Shown here one piece after another: positions 44,001 through 53,694 of a DNA stretch of 64,000 bases. The notes under the pieces are model-generated. The model did no database searches. It saw only the letters and a list, made by a program, of their open reading frames with translations, and was not told the DNA's origin. The position numbers and the translations under genes were made by a program. The stretch covers positions 1 through 64,000 of the forward strand of contig JASAMV010000664.1 in assembly GCA_030248065.1 (NCBI GenBank). Reading direction: 5' to 3'. This DNA comes from Rhynchonema sp. JSB1_4 (taxonomy: Eukaryota > Nematoda > Chromadorea > Monhysterida > Xyalidae). Position 1 is the first letter of the stretch; each line of letters starts with the position of its first letter.

Positions 44001-47000
44001 GAGCATAACCGACCGACCGTGCTTGGGGACGGCGCATAAAGATGTTATTTTCGTGGAGAACCGAGCATTTCTGAGGAAAGTGCCATACATGTGAGGTCTG
44101 ACCCGAAACACGACGCATCCATTTCTGCACAATCCAAATGGGTTTAGTCTTGAGGGCATACGGTTTAGAATGAGTGTCGAAATCTATTTTGGGATCAAAA
44201 CTGCTCTGAGTTTGGAGACATGCCCAATGGATTTCACGATCGAAACAAAACCACCCGCACGCGGTAACAGGCAGACAGTCAAATCTGTTACAGAAACAAG
44301 CCAAAATGACCACAGCAGGTTTAAATGAACGAACAGAGTGAACATAGACCACAACCACTGAAAAAGAGGCAGACGCATCGCCAGCGGATAAACTAATAAA
44401 ACAGCGTAATAGCACATCTGCGCACCCTTAAAACGCGGAGGCGTAACCGGAGGGAGACTCGCCAGTCTGGAATGTAAACAAATGACAAAATTCGAATTCT
44501 ATCGGGCAACTTCAACTTCAAGGATAGATATCTTCCTTTGGTGCTGCTCTCTCAGCGCAGCATCAAAATTACATCTGGACGGCAATAAAGTTTAGTGACA
44601 TGCCGCAAGATAAAAAGAAATCCTCAGAGTAGCATGACCGCTTTGGCTTGGCTCGTGAAACCCGACATTTCGATTGAGGGCCGTGACAAAGACCTTCACG
44701 TGGTGGAGCCCGATCAGCGACCTTGCCGATGTGATCTGTTTAATGGGAATGACGGCCAACATCGTTAAAAACTCTCAACCGCGGTGATGCGGCAAACGGT
44801 TCAACGCAGCCATCGGAGTCACCAGTGGTGTCTTGTCTACTGACCAATGGGACACACGGGAAGCAATAAGGTTCAACCGATCAGCTGGTCATTGCTCAAC
44901 TGCTAGACTTGCAGTTAAACCAAACCCGAGATTGGCTCCGCTACTGCTGCACCATCAACAAATCGAACCTGTCGTACACCAGACTGGCTATAAAAAAACT
45001 GTCGTCAACGAACTGTACAATAACTGTCGTCGACCGACAAACCCGGTTGTAGTATACAATCGCCATTCGACGGCGGACGACCTCCTCCCGTCCCGGAATC
45101 CCCACAGCGATCTTGCGCATTGACACACACACACACATTTAAAAATTGTTCGTGTTGAATCTTACTTATCGGAATTATGTATTCAGGCGGTTCAGGAAAA
45201 AGATCGGGCAAGCGACGTTTCAAAACCTATAGGTCATGGATTTTTTTTAACCAAATTTAGTAGCTTTTTAGCTACTAAATTTTTTGAAAAGCTAGTAAAT
45301 TTTCAAATTTAGTAGCGTAAAAGCTACTAAATTTTTATATTTGGGCCAAAAAAGCTAGTAAATTGGCATTTCTGCAGAAAAAAGCTACTAAATTTTTCAC
45401 TTTCCTAGCTTTTTGCTACTAGCCCATTTTGAAAAAATAAACCCTGCTATAGGTTGAAAAACTCGAATATATTTTGCCACAAACGCAGCTGTAAAAAATA
45501 GAGTCAAAAACACGAAACGCACATTCGATCACTACCGATCCAATCGAAGAAACCCGAGCCTCCATGTACGTCCGGTTTGTAGGCACCGTTCTTGACTTGC
45601 TTCAAGTAAGCGGCCAATAATATTCGGTCATCATAGGATGCCACCATTGTGGAACTGTGTGCTACAAGAATACGAAAAAGTACGAAATGGAATACTACGA
45701 TTGCAGGAAAGGGAATTTCATTGAACTTTCCTGAAATTATGAACCTCTGTTTGAGTTGCTGGCTCTCTTTTCGCCAGTAGACACTGGCCACTGGCAAGCA
45801 TAGTAGTGGCTGGGGGGGGGGGTTGGGGGGGGGTTACCCCCCCCTGTCAGTACTTACCTACCACAAAACCCGAGGGGGGGTTGGGGGGGGGTTGAGTACT
45901 TACCTCTCACAACTCCAAATCATACCTCTCACAAGCAATTTTATACCTTTTTAAGGCAAAAATCGGTGTTTTTCGACCTTATTTTCCCAAAAATCGCGCG
46001 CTCCGCGCGCAAACCCACCCATAATACCTATTTTTCCGCGGATTTCGGCGAAAATTTGGAAAAAGTACTATTTTTACCTCATTTTTTGGCCAAAATTGTA
46101 TCACAAAAACGGTGTTTTTTCGCGTTTTTGGGTGACCAAAATCATACCTCTCACGCTTCCGGTCCCAACCCCGCATCATACTTACCTCTCACACATGGGC
46201 CTGCCACTACACTGCTGGCAAGCAAATATAAAGTTTGGCTAACTCACCAAATGGCAAGAGAACTTTTCCACGGGTACGTTGATTTTGTGTTTACTGCATG
46301 GCGAAATTTTGGAAGTGGACACTTGTACGGTTAATATCTCAAGGGTGTCCCCATTGGTACAGTATGTATCTCTTCCTCGCTATCGCTAGTGCCAGTGTAG
46401 TGGACGTCCCACACAGACGTTCACGGGAGCCGAAATACAATATGTTATGGTAAAATTGCTATGGACAAAAACGTATGGGGTTGAATAACTTTTTTCGACA
46501 AAAACGGTTGGGTATAGGCGCAAAATGGCGTTTTTTACCACGCATTTAACTGCATAATAGGCCAAAAATGGCACTTTTTTGCATTTTGGCCGAAAATGCG
46601 GTTAAAATAGTTACTATGTGGCGATCTACTACGTGCTATGTTACTATGTGCTAAAGGCAATCCAGCCGCTGATGTCACCGCCGCGAAATCTACAGTATAC
46701 CAGAGTCTGAGCCGTTACACCGTTTTTCGACTTATACATGAAGTGATTTTTATTTGGTTCAATGTTTCATGCTGCTTCATGCCACGCAGCTGAGTACTGT
46801 GTAAGACGAATGGCTCTAAAGAGGTAGAATTTTATAACACAGGGAATTTTTCTTTGGGCCACAGTTTGAGATGGAGTTGCTCCACTAATTTTGACCAGCG
46901 TAAAAGTTATTCCTCTACAACTAATGAACATCTTTTACGCTAGTCGAAGTTAGTGGAGCAACTCTATCTCAAACTGTGGCCCACACTGTGGCTCAAAGAA

Positions 47001-47440
47001 AAATTCCCTGTGTTGTAAAATTGTACCTCTTTTCAGCAGAGTATAGAGCACTCAGCTCAGCCGCGTGGCTGAAAAGCAGCCTGAAACATTGAACTACGTA
47101 AATATCACTTCATGTCTAAGTCGAGAAGCGGTGGAACATCTCAACCTCTGGTATACTGTAAATTTCGCGGCGGTGACATCAGCCCAGATTGCCTATACCA
47201 CACTGTTTCCGACAATGCGGTACTCAGCCCGATCCCGATCCTAATCTCTGTTTCACACACAACCCACTCACAAGTGTAAACTCGCAGAGCGATACGATAC
47301 AAGTCCTGCAGGTTCAATTCGAATTGTTCTTCGATTTGTGCAACCGGATCCGATGTTTCATCGGCTGTCGCTTTTACAGATTCACTCTGCGTTTTAGCAC
47401 CATCTTGCGCGATAGGAACTTGAGCGTCGAGCCCCGGCAT
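29219..47440 (-). CDS. ACBD3: Golgi resident protein GCP60 / acyl-CoA-binding domain protein 3
   Basis: Eleven minus-strand exons, all phase-consistent: 47440-47272, 45661-45523, 39114-38971, 36330-36208, 36116-36029, 35946-35857, 35645-35504, 33934-33813, 30137-29963, 29684-29560, 29335-29219 (about 477 residues; vertebrate ACBD3 has about 528). An acyl-CoA-binding domain spans about residues 35-135 ([46 protein letters not shown]). A Glu/Gln-rich coiled region follows (about 140-250, [18 protein letters not shown]), then an acidic linker ([16 protein letters not shown]). A C-terminal GOLD domain follows (about 305-477: [54 protein letters not shown], ending YYRVYYSK). In animals the protein sits on the Golgi and binds giantin, PI4KB and others. 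An acceptor-like TTGCAG lies 31 nt before the ATG, with an open frame between, so a more upstream start is possible. The introns are crowded with mobile elements. Confidence 0.93.
30413..32932 (+). mobile_element. 5'-truncated non-LTR retrotransposon with open reverse transcriptase ORF
   Basis: Inserted in ACBD3 intron 8, antisense to the host gene. A 12-bp target duplication ACCAATTCTTAT flanks it (30401-30412, 32933-32944), and it ends in a (CAAT)n-type tail (AATCAATCAATCA). The frame is open from the truncation point to a stop at 32890-32892. It begins with the end of an APE-type endonuclease (DWS, then SSDHVPI), followed by a linker, then a reverse transcriptase: [80 protein letters not shown], and SYADDF as the catalytic box. 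A C-terminal CPRCC-(9)-H-(4)-C zinc knuckle follows ([17 protein letters not shown]). This fits the Jockey superfamily. The absence of stops or frameshifts over 2.4 kb suggests a recent insertion. Confidence 0.9.
33210..33619. mobile_element. hAT-like element, ACCTACTGTACC word family
   Basis: The left end is CAGAGTTGGAGGTACTCTGG and the right end is CCTCCAACACTG, flanked by TGTAGAAC and TGCAGAAC (7 of 8 match; 33202-33209, 33620-33627). Subterminal copies of ACCTACTGTACC occur in mirror orientation among G-runs and C-runs. The core has TTTGCGCGCGAATTTGGGG and TTTTGGTCAAAAATTGGCAC. No ORF. It lies in ACBD3 intron 8. Confidence 0.75.
34395..34595. repeat. Array of GGTGCAA / TTGCACC words
   Basis: CAGGGGTTGTTCAAACTTC starts a run of CGGGTGCAGTTGCG, GAAGTTGCACC, AGGTGCGAAG, AGGTGCAAACTGCACCC and GATGCAATTTGCAC. 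The same word TAGGTGCAA fills 51345-52435. It is probably a degraded hAT-like element of that family in ACBD3 intron 7. The right end is not defined. Confidence 0.45.
37933..38927. mobile_element. hAT-like element, GTATCCTGAA word family, with nested insertion
   Basis: The left end is CAGTGGTTTCATC and the right end is GATCAACGACACCACTG. An exact 8-bp duplication CTTGTTTG flanks it (37925-37932, 38928-38935). GTATCCTGAA and TATCCTAGTATC words repeat near both ends. It contains long A and C homopolymers at 38029-38120 and a nested element (38388-38887). The right end matches the element at 61102-61903. It lies in ACBD3 intron 3. Non-coding. Confidence 0.8.
38388..38887. mobile_element. hAT-like element nested in 37933-38927, GCTATCTAYGTCTACC words
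   Basis: The ends are CATGATGTAGCTGGGGG and GGACCAACTGCATCACTG, flanked by TGTCATGG and TATCCTGG (6 of 8 match). AGCTATCTACGTCTACC and AGCTACCTATG words are subterminal. It appears to hold a very short deletion derivative of the CACTAACCGCC family at about 38576-38634. Removing this element rejoins the host word tract. Confidence 0.65.
39376..39721. mobile_element. hAT-like element, CACTAACCGCC word family
   Basis: The ends are CAGTATAGTTCCTGG and CCAGGAACTACACTG, with an exact 8-bp duplication CACAACAT (39368-39375, 39722-39729). GGTACACTAACCGCCGC words repeat four or more times beside the left end and twice beside the right. The core is the TTTTTGCCTAAAATCGGCAT to TTTCCTGAATTTGGGCCTTC block shared with other copies. 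Non-coding, in ACBD3 intron 2. Confidence 0.85.
39730..45226. other. ACBD3 intron 2 interior
   Basis: About 5.5 kb without a supported gene apart from the element at 41532-41910. Cys-rich open frames at 43770-44415 on the minus strand have no motifs I recognise and overlap each other in several frames, so they were not called. A short plus-strand frame near 44640-44765 is also unassigned. Confidence 0.4.
41532..41910. mobile_element. TA-flanked foldback element with ACGGAAATATTTCCGT words
   Basis: GGGCGGACTTAGGTTGAACA at the left is mirrored by TGTTCAACCTAAGTTCGCCC at the right, with TA on both sides (41530-41531, 41911-41912). The arms are made of repeated ACACGGAA, ACGGAAATATTTCCGTG and TTCCGTGTTCCG words. 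It has the same end sequence as 21613-21783 but a different word. Non-coding. Confidence 0.75.
45235..45446. mobile_element. hAT-like MITE with TAGCTACTAAATTT words
   Basis: The ends are CATGGATTTTTTTTAACC and the near-inverse GAAAAAATAAACCCTG. An exact 8-bp duplication CTATAGGT flanks it (45227-45234, 45447-45454). The whole 212 bp is filled with TAGCTACTAAATTT and AAATTTAGTAGC words in both orientations. It lies in ACBD3 intron 2, about 75 bp from the exon 2 donor. Confidence 0.85.
45799..46214. mobile_element. hAT-like element, ACTTACCTCTCACA word family
   Basis: The ends are CATAGTAGTGGCTGG and CCTGCCACTACACTG, flanked by the exact duplication CTGGCAAG (45791-45798, 46215-46222). Words GTACTTACCTACCACA, ACTTACCTCTCACA and CATACCTCTCAC lie near both ends. 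The core contains CGCGCGCTCCGCGCG and the TTTTTCCGCGGATTTCGGCG block, similar to the ACCTTGCAACC family. It lies in ACBD3 intron 1. Confidence 0.85.
46655..47194. mobile_element. Long foldback element (about 245-bp arms) in ACBD3 intron 1
   Basis: AGGCAATCCAGCC, GCTGATGTCACCGCCGCG, TACAGTATACCAGAG, CACAGGGAATTTTTCTTTG, CCACAGTTTGAGATGGAG and others are met again in inverse order on the right (46930-47194). The loop is only about 25 bp. The outer ends are AGGCAATC and GATTGCCT with TA nearby. It sits about 80 bp inside the intron from exon 1. No coding content. Confidence 0.8.
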
Positions 47441-47565
47441 TTTGGAACGATTTGGGTCTTGTTGGCGCCTTCTGCAACAAAGATTTACGCAAATTGGTTC
47501 TTCTGATCAAATGTTCTGAATAAGAACAACTAAGAACAAAACTGACAAAAAAGTCTGACTTAAAA

Positions 47566-50500
47566 GTGCAAAAAATCGCGCGCTACGCGCGATATATGCA
47601 CTTTATAAAATATAAAAATAGGTACCCAAAAAAACTTGTATTGTACCCTACCCGCCCCGAAAAATCTCCCCCTACCCCCAAACCGGATTTCCCCCCAAGA
47701 TTCCAGCTACACTACCCCCTACCCGCCCCGTATTTTTTCACCTATGTACCCTATACTTGCGTATTTTTCCGCAAAATATATTTTTGGAAAAAAAACCGTT
47801 TTTTTCGGAAAAAAACCGTTTTTTTTCAAATATTTTTCCAGTACTTAAGGATACCCATGGTCGAAAAACACCTATTTTGGAGAAAATTTCGTCGGGAAAT
47901 GGCCTAAAACAGGCTAAAAATGCACTTGGAGATTAAAAAGTGCTCATTTTGAACTGTTTAGTACCGGTTTACATTGGTTTTGACAACATCGTCTCGCAAC
48001 CTGGGAAAATATCTCGGAAATTTTTGGAAAAAAGCCGTTTTTTCCAAAAGTTGCCACATGGAAAAATTTCCAGAAAAATAAAAACGTATTTTTCCGGGCC
48101 TCGGAAAAAAACGGTTTTTTTCGGTTTTTTTTTCGAAAAAAAACCGTTTTTTCCGGTCCGCAAGTATAATGTACCCTACCCGACCCGCCTCGGTATAGTT
48201 ATACTGGCAGGCGGAAAAAAACCGAGACCCAAATACTTTTCCATTTATTTTTCCGTGGGTATCTTTTCGGTTTTTGATCGGAAAAATATCGGTACTTTGT
48301 TCAAATTTTTCCAAAAAATTGTAACCCAAAACTGATGAGTTTTTCGATTTCAGTGAAAATGGCTCGAGCACAAAAATTAACCGGCCCAAAATGGGTCAAA
48401 AAGCGTGTGAACCAAGTGTTTTCGACTGACTTCAACACTCTTCAAGAGCACTCTCGTCACATCGAACCAGTGTAGTTCCTGGTCCGGAGGGGGAACAGGC
48501 GGTACCCCCTTTTTTCGGAGGGGGAACAGACGTACCCACCTGGGGGGAAGGGGGAGGACCCAAATTTGGAGAAAAGTCATTTTTTGAGGTCGAAAATTTG
48601 GCTCATTTTTTCCCCTTTTTGGAAAAAAATCTCAATAAAAAGGGTATTTTGGCGATTTTTGACGACATTGACCTAAAAATCACTTATTTTATGCCTAAAA
48701 ATGCCTATTTTAGGCTAAAATTTGCCTACTTTAGGTAAAAATTGGGGGAGCAGACGTACCCGGAGGGGGAACAGTGGGGCAGGCGTACCATGGAGGGGGA
48801 ACAGACGTACCCGAGGGGGGGACCCCCTCCCCCCCAGGAACTACACTGCTTCGAACAAATTTTGCACTCAAATTCTTGCATTTTTCGAAATTACGTTCTT
48901 AAGTGCTGGAAAAGTATTTGGAAAAAAAACGGTTTTTTTCGGAAAAAACCGTTTTTTTCACGAAAAATAAAAAACCGTTCTTTATGACAGTATACCCCCA
49001 ATGGTACAATACCCGCCCCGGCCTGGCACACTACCCCCTACCCGCCCCGCTCTGGTACCGTACCTATACTGGCAGGCGGAAAAAAAACCGGTTTTTTTTC
49101 CGGAAAAAACCGAAAAAAACCGTTTTTTTCCGAGACCCGAATACTTTTCCATTTATTTTTCCGTGGGTACCTTTTCGGTTTTTGATCGGAAAAATATCGG
49201 TACTTTATTCCAATTTTTCCAAAAAATTGTAATGCAAAACTGATGAGTTTTTCGATTTCAGCGAAAAATTGGCTCGAGCACAAAAATTAACCGGCCCAAA
49301 ATGGGCCAAAAAGCGTGTAAACCAAGTGTTTTCGACTGACTTCAACACTCTTCAAGAGCACTCTCGTCACTTCGAACAAATTTTGCACTGAAATTGTTAT
49401 ATTTTTCGAAATTACGTTCTTAAGTACTGGAAAAGTATCCGAAAAAAACCGTTTTTTTTTCACGAAAAATAAAGAACAGTTCTTTATGACAGTATAACCG
49501 TACCCTATACTTGCGGGCCGGAAAAAAAACCGTTTTTTTTCGGAAAAAACCGAAAAAAAAACCGTTTTTTTCCGAGGCCCGGAAAAATACGTTTTTATTT
49601 TTCCGGAAATTTTTCCAAGTGGCAACTTTTGGAAAAAAACGGTTTTTTTTCCAAAAATTTCCGAAATACTTTCAAAGGTTGCGAAAGGATGTTGTCAAAA
49701 CCAATGTAAATCGGTCCTAAACAGCTCAAAATGAGCACTTTGTAATCTCCAAGTGCATTTTTAGCCTGTTTCAGGCCATTTCCCGACAAAATTTTCTCCA
49801 AAATAGGCGTTTTCGGACCATGGGTATCCTTAAGTACTGGAAAAATATTTGGAAAAAAACGGTTTTTTCCCGAAAAAACGGTTTTTTTCCAAAAATATAT
49901 TTTGCGGAAAAATACGCAAGTATACCCTACCCGCCCCGATTTTTGCCCTCAAAATGCCCATTTTTCGGTCAAAAATGCCCAAATTTCGACCGAAAACCCT
50001 CAAAAGTGCAAAAAATCGCGCGCTACGGGCGATATATGCACTTTATAGCACATAAAAATCGGCACCCAAAAAAAATTGTATTGTACCCTACCCGCCCCGA
50101 AAAATCTCCCCCCGCCCCTCCTCCCCCCAAGATTCCAGGTACACTACTCCCCTACCCGAGTGCTGTGGCCACTTTTGCGGGGCGGGTAGGGTACATAGGT
50201 GGGAAAATCCGGGGCGGGTAGGGGGTAGTGTACCTGGGATCTTGGGGGTGGAATCCGGTTTGGGGAGGAGGGGGAGGAGATTTTTCGGGGCGGGAAGGGT
50301 ACAATACAAGTTTTTTTGGTTGCCTATTTTTATGTGCTATAAAGTGCATATATCGCGCGTAGCGCGCGATTTTTTGCACTTTTAAGGGTTTTCGGTCGAA
50401 ATTTGGCCATTTTGACCGAAAAATGGGCATTTTGAGGGCAAAAATCGGGGCGGGTAGGGTACCAGAGCGGGGCGGGTAGGGGGATAGGGTACCAGAGCGG

Positions 50501-50580
50501 GGCGGGTAGGGGGTAGTGTACCAGGGCGAGGCGGGTAGGGTACCATTGGGGGGACCCCCCTCCCCCCAGCCACAGCACTG
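47566..50580. repeat. Repeat complex of AAAACCGTTTT and CCCTACCCGCCCCG words
   Basis: Arrays of GGAAAAAAACCGTTTTTTTC alternate with TACCCTACCCGCCCCG words. A block at about 47760-48160 is inverted at about 49500-49920 (for example GTTTTGACAACATCGTC and GATGTTGTCAAAAC). A direct duplication joins 48360-48467 plus 48849-48950 with 49270-49440. CGCGCGCTACGCGCG hairpins occur at 47577, 50018 and 50354. The right end, GCCACAGCACTG at 50569-50580, is that of the GGGCGGGTAGGG family. It is probably one or more hAT-like elements plus their rearrangements. The frames seen in it are low-complexity (Lys/Phe/Pro) and were not called as genes. Confidence 0.65.
48468..48848. mobile_element. hAT-like element, AACAGACGTACC word family
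   Basis: The ends are CAGTGTAGTTCCTGG and CCAGGAACTACACTG, flanked by CATCGAAC and CTTCGAAC (48460-48467, 48849-48856). GGGGGAACAGACGTACC and GGAACAGGCGGTACC words lie beside both ends, and the core is the TTTTGCC, TAAAAATGCC block. The duplicated host sequence at 49370-49377 carries CTTCGAAC once with no insert, which shows the pre-insertion site. Confidence 0.9.
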
Positions 50581-51160
50581 CACAGCACTGTTTGGGGAGA
50601 CACACAACACCCCCAAGTACTACCCTGCCCTTTCGACCTCAAAAAATGACTTTTTCCTGAATTTGGGTCCTCCCCCTTCCCCCCCAGCAGGCAGTGTAGT
50701 TCCTGGGGGAGGGGCAGGGGGGTCCCCTTCGGGTACGCTATCTCCCCCTCTGGCAGTTTAGTTCCTGGGGCAGTGCTGTGGCTGAGGCTGGGGGAGGGGG
50801 GTGGGGGTCCCCTACCCTACCCAGTGTTGGAGCTACTCTGAAGGGGGATACCTACTGTACCGCGCTCGGCGAGGGGGATACCTACTGTACCAGAGCCGAT
50901 GGCCTGGGGGGTTATGTACCTAGGGGGGGTTGGGGGGGGGGGGGTGGGGGGGGGTTAGGGTGTGGGGTAAAAATTTTTAATGTGTTTATTATGTGTGGAA
51001 TCGTGTGAAAACGTAGTATTTGCGCGCGTAGCGCGCGAATTTGGGGTAATCTGAGGTTAAAACCACTGATTTAACACTAATTTTGGTCATTTTGGTCAAA
51101 AAATGGCACTTTTGGGGCAAAATCGGGGGATACCTACTGTACCATGCCAAACATCGGGGG

Positions 51161-52692
51161 CAGTGTAGTGGCTGGGGGGGGGGATGGGGGGATTCCCCCC
51201 CCTAAGGAGTAGGTACCTTGCAACCACCCCTTGGGGGGATGGGGGGGAAGGGTAGGTACCTTGCAACCACCCCGGAGGGTACCTTGCAACCAACAATTTA
51301 TGGTTTTTATAGGCAAAAATGGGTGTTTTTCGACCTCAAATCAGGGTTTTTTTTCAAAATTCACTAGGTGCAACCCCCCAATTTTTAGGTGCAAGCTGGC
51401 CAAAGTAGGTGCAACCCCTATTTTGGACAAAAAACGCCAATTTTAGGCTTTTTTGCCAGGTTGTGTGTTCAATGCTATTTGCGTGCTTTTAGAAGTTCAA
51501 TAAAGTTGTAACGCAATGAATGCCTTTTCCTTTAGCAAAAGCAAACTTTTCAGGGAAAGTTCAACATTTTGTAGCACATTTTGTACTAGTTTCATTATTG
51601 AGAACCGATTGAGAAGAAAACGAAACAGTAAAATTTTCACGTCACCATATCCACATTTGGGGGTCACGTACGAATCAATTACTTTCGCTGTTCATTTACT
51701 GTGTGGGTATCTAATACTGTTGTCATGCTCTGCTCTAGTTCTAGTCAGTGTAGTTCCTGGGGGGAGGGGGGTCCCCTCCTAAGGTACACTAACCGCCGCG
51801 ACCAAGGTACACTAGTACACTAACCGCCGCACCAGGTACACTAACCGCCGCAATTTTTGCCTAAAATAGGCATTTTTAGCCCAAGATGGGCATTTTAGGC
51901 CTAAAATGGGTGTTGTCAAAAGTCGCCAAATACCCTATTTATGGAGATTTTTTTCCAAAAAAAGGGCAAAAATAGGTCAAATTTTTTACCTCAAAGAAGG
52001 ACTTTTCCTGAATTTTGGTCTTCCCCCCTCCTTCCCCCACAGGGAGGTACACTAGCCGCCGCACCGACAGTGGGTAGGTTCACTAACCGCCTCGCCGGAC
52101 CAGGAACTACACTGATCCTAGTACAGCATGTATTTGTTTTGAATCTTATATCACCAGCACACCAGGTACTAACTGTGTACGAAATCAATCAATCAGATCA
52201 ATATTTTTTGTCGATCTCGACCAAATGCTTCGATGGAATTTATTGGAAGGAATGAAAAGCCGCGCAGCGCATTTTTTTTTGTTTCTAAGCTTTCCAACCA
52301 TAAAAGATGCTGTATAAATGCTAAATTAAGCAAACAAGGGCCCAAAATTTTAGGTGCAACCTTGCACCTAACCCTGAATTTTTAGGTGCAATTCTGATTT
52401 TTTAGGTGCAAATTGCACCTAAAAAGTGTCTAAAAAACTATGCCTCAAATCCCCAAAAAATCGCGCGCTCCGCGCGCAAACCTCCATATAATAGGTATTT
52501 TAGGCAAATTTTCGGCCAAAATGCAAAAAAGTACCATTTTTTTCGGCCAAATTTGCAGTATAATGCATACAAAAAACACCCTTTTTCGGACCTGAGGGGT
52601 ACCTTGCAACCTCCCGGAGGCTGGGTACCTTGCAACCATGTGGATCCATCCCCCCAAGGGTACCTTGCAACCATTTGCCTGCCACTACACTG
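51161..52692. mobile_element. hAT-like element, ACCTTGCAACC word family (nest level 4)
   Basis: The ends are CAGTGTAGTGGCTGG and GCCTGCCACTACACTG, with an exact duplication ATCGGGGG (51153-51160, 52693-52700). GGTACCTTGCAACC words lie at both ends, and the core has CGCGCGCTCCGCGCG at about 52461. The middle is expanded by a TAGGTGCAA-word tract (about 51345-52435, starting CAGGGTTTTTTTTC) and by the element at 51746-52114. Confidence 0.85.
51746..52114. mobile_element. hAT-like element, CACTAACCGCC word family (nest level 5)
   Basis: The ends are CAGTGTAGTTCCTGG and CCAGGAACTACACTG, flanked by GTTCTAGT and ATCCTAGT (6 of 8). GGTACACTAACCGCCGC repeats at both ends. The core is almost the same as in 39376-39721. 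It is the innermost member of the nest. Confidence 0.8.
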
Positions 52693-52788
52693 ATCGGGGG
52701 GATACCTACTGTACTGGGGGGCTACCCCCCCCCCAAACCCCCCCCCCACCTCCAACACTGCCCCTACCCGCCCCGATTTTTCCACATA

Positions 52789-52950
52789 CCGTAAAAACCT
52801 AAATACAAGGGGGGGCTCTATTAATTCACTGACCCCATTTTCAAAAAATTATTTTCGTTTCTCAGCGAGAGCGTTCCAAATCCGGCGTTATTTTCGATCG
52901 ATATTCCGAGGGGGGCTCTATTCCGGGGGGCTCTATTTAGGTTTTTACGG
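52789..52950. mobile_element. TA-flanked MITE with CCGTAAAAACCT ends
   Basis: CCGTAAAAACCTAAATA is mirrored by AGGTTTTTACGG, with TA on both sides (52787-52788, 52951-52952). Inside are GGGGGGCTCTATT words. It is the same family as the 60886-62089 element. Non-coding. Confidence 0.7.
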
Positions 52951-53284
52951 TATGTACCCTACCCGCCCCGCCAAAGTAGCCACCACAGCACTGCCTGGGG
53001 GAAGGGGGTCCCCCCTCGGGTACGTCTGTTCCCCCTCCACCTCCATGGTACGCCTGCCCCACTGTTCCCCCTCCGGGTACGTCTGCTCCCATAATTTTTG
53101 CCTAAAATAGGCATTTTTAGGCATAAAATGAGTGATTTTTAGGTCAATGTTGTCCAAAATCGCCAAAATACCTTTTTTATTGAAAATTTTTTCTAAAAAG
53201 GGGCAAAAATGGGTCAAAATTTCGACCTCAAAAATTGGCTTTTCTCCAAATTTGGGTCCTCCCCCCTTCCCCCCCAGGTGGGTA

Positions 53285-53694
53285 CCGTATTGTCGGAAAT
53301 AGAACCCCCCCATTAATTGAACCCCCCCCCCCTAAATGGCTCGAAATCAAAAATAGAACCCCCCCTTAATTGACCCCCCCCCCCATTAATAGAACCCCAC
53401 CCCAACCTTCACCATACCACAGATTAGTAGTATGGTAGGGCTGTGTTGTTGTGTCAAACGTTGTTTAAGCTTGCGTACACAACAGAATACAGCTTTTTAA
53501 GCATAATTGCCGCTGTTGAAGTAAGAAAATACCGAAAACAAGCCATTTTTATGGGCATTAGTAACAATGATTTTTTTCGTCGGGGGGCCAAATGAAAAAT
53601 ATAACCCCCCAATAATTGACCCCCCATAAATTGAACCCCCAAAATGACCCCAGTGAAAAAATAGACCCCCCGGGTTCTATTTCCGACAATACGG
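53285..53694. mobile_element. TA-flanked foldback MITE with AATAGAACCCCCC words
   Basis: CCGTATTGTCGGAAATAGAA is mirrored by GGTTCTATTTCCGACAATAC plus GG, with TA on both sides (53283-53284, 53695-53696). The interior repeats AATAGAACCCCCC, ATTGACCCCCC and related words. Inserted in the outer AACAGACGTACC element. Non-coding. Confidence 0.75.

Larger units (their letters stand above)
50822..52760. mobile_element. hAT-like element, ACCTACTGTACC word family (nest level 3)
   Basis: The ends are CAGTGTTGGAGCTACTCTG and CCTCCAACACTG, flanked by ACCCTACC and CCCCTACC (7 of 8). GGATACCTACTGTACC words lie at both ends. The core has TGCGCGCGTAGCGCGCGAAT at 51021-51040. It is split by the 51161-52692 element. 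Confidence 0.8.
50771..52993. mobile_element. hAT-like element, GGGCGGGTAGGG word family (nest level 2)
   Basis: The ends are CAGTGCTGTGGCTG and GCCACCACAGCACTG. Flanks are TCCTGGGG and CCTGGGGG, which agree if one G slipped in the run. The right part holds TACCCTACCCGCCCCG words, interrupted by a TA-flanked MITE (52789-52950). The left part is interrupted by the 50822-52760 element. Confidence 0.65.

Noticed and set aside
43773..44415. Cys-rich minus-strand frames of 128 and 169 codons
   Set aside because: They overlap one another in different frames inside ACBD3 intron 2, with no splice support and no recognised family.
50150..50540. GGGTAGGG-type words as telomeric repeats
   Set aside because: They are spaced words within mobile elements, not a tandem telomere array.
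47566..50616. Lys/Phe/Pro-rich frames up to 154 codons
   Set aside because: They come from AAAACCGTTTT and CCCTACCCGCCCCG repeats and occur on both strands.
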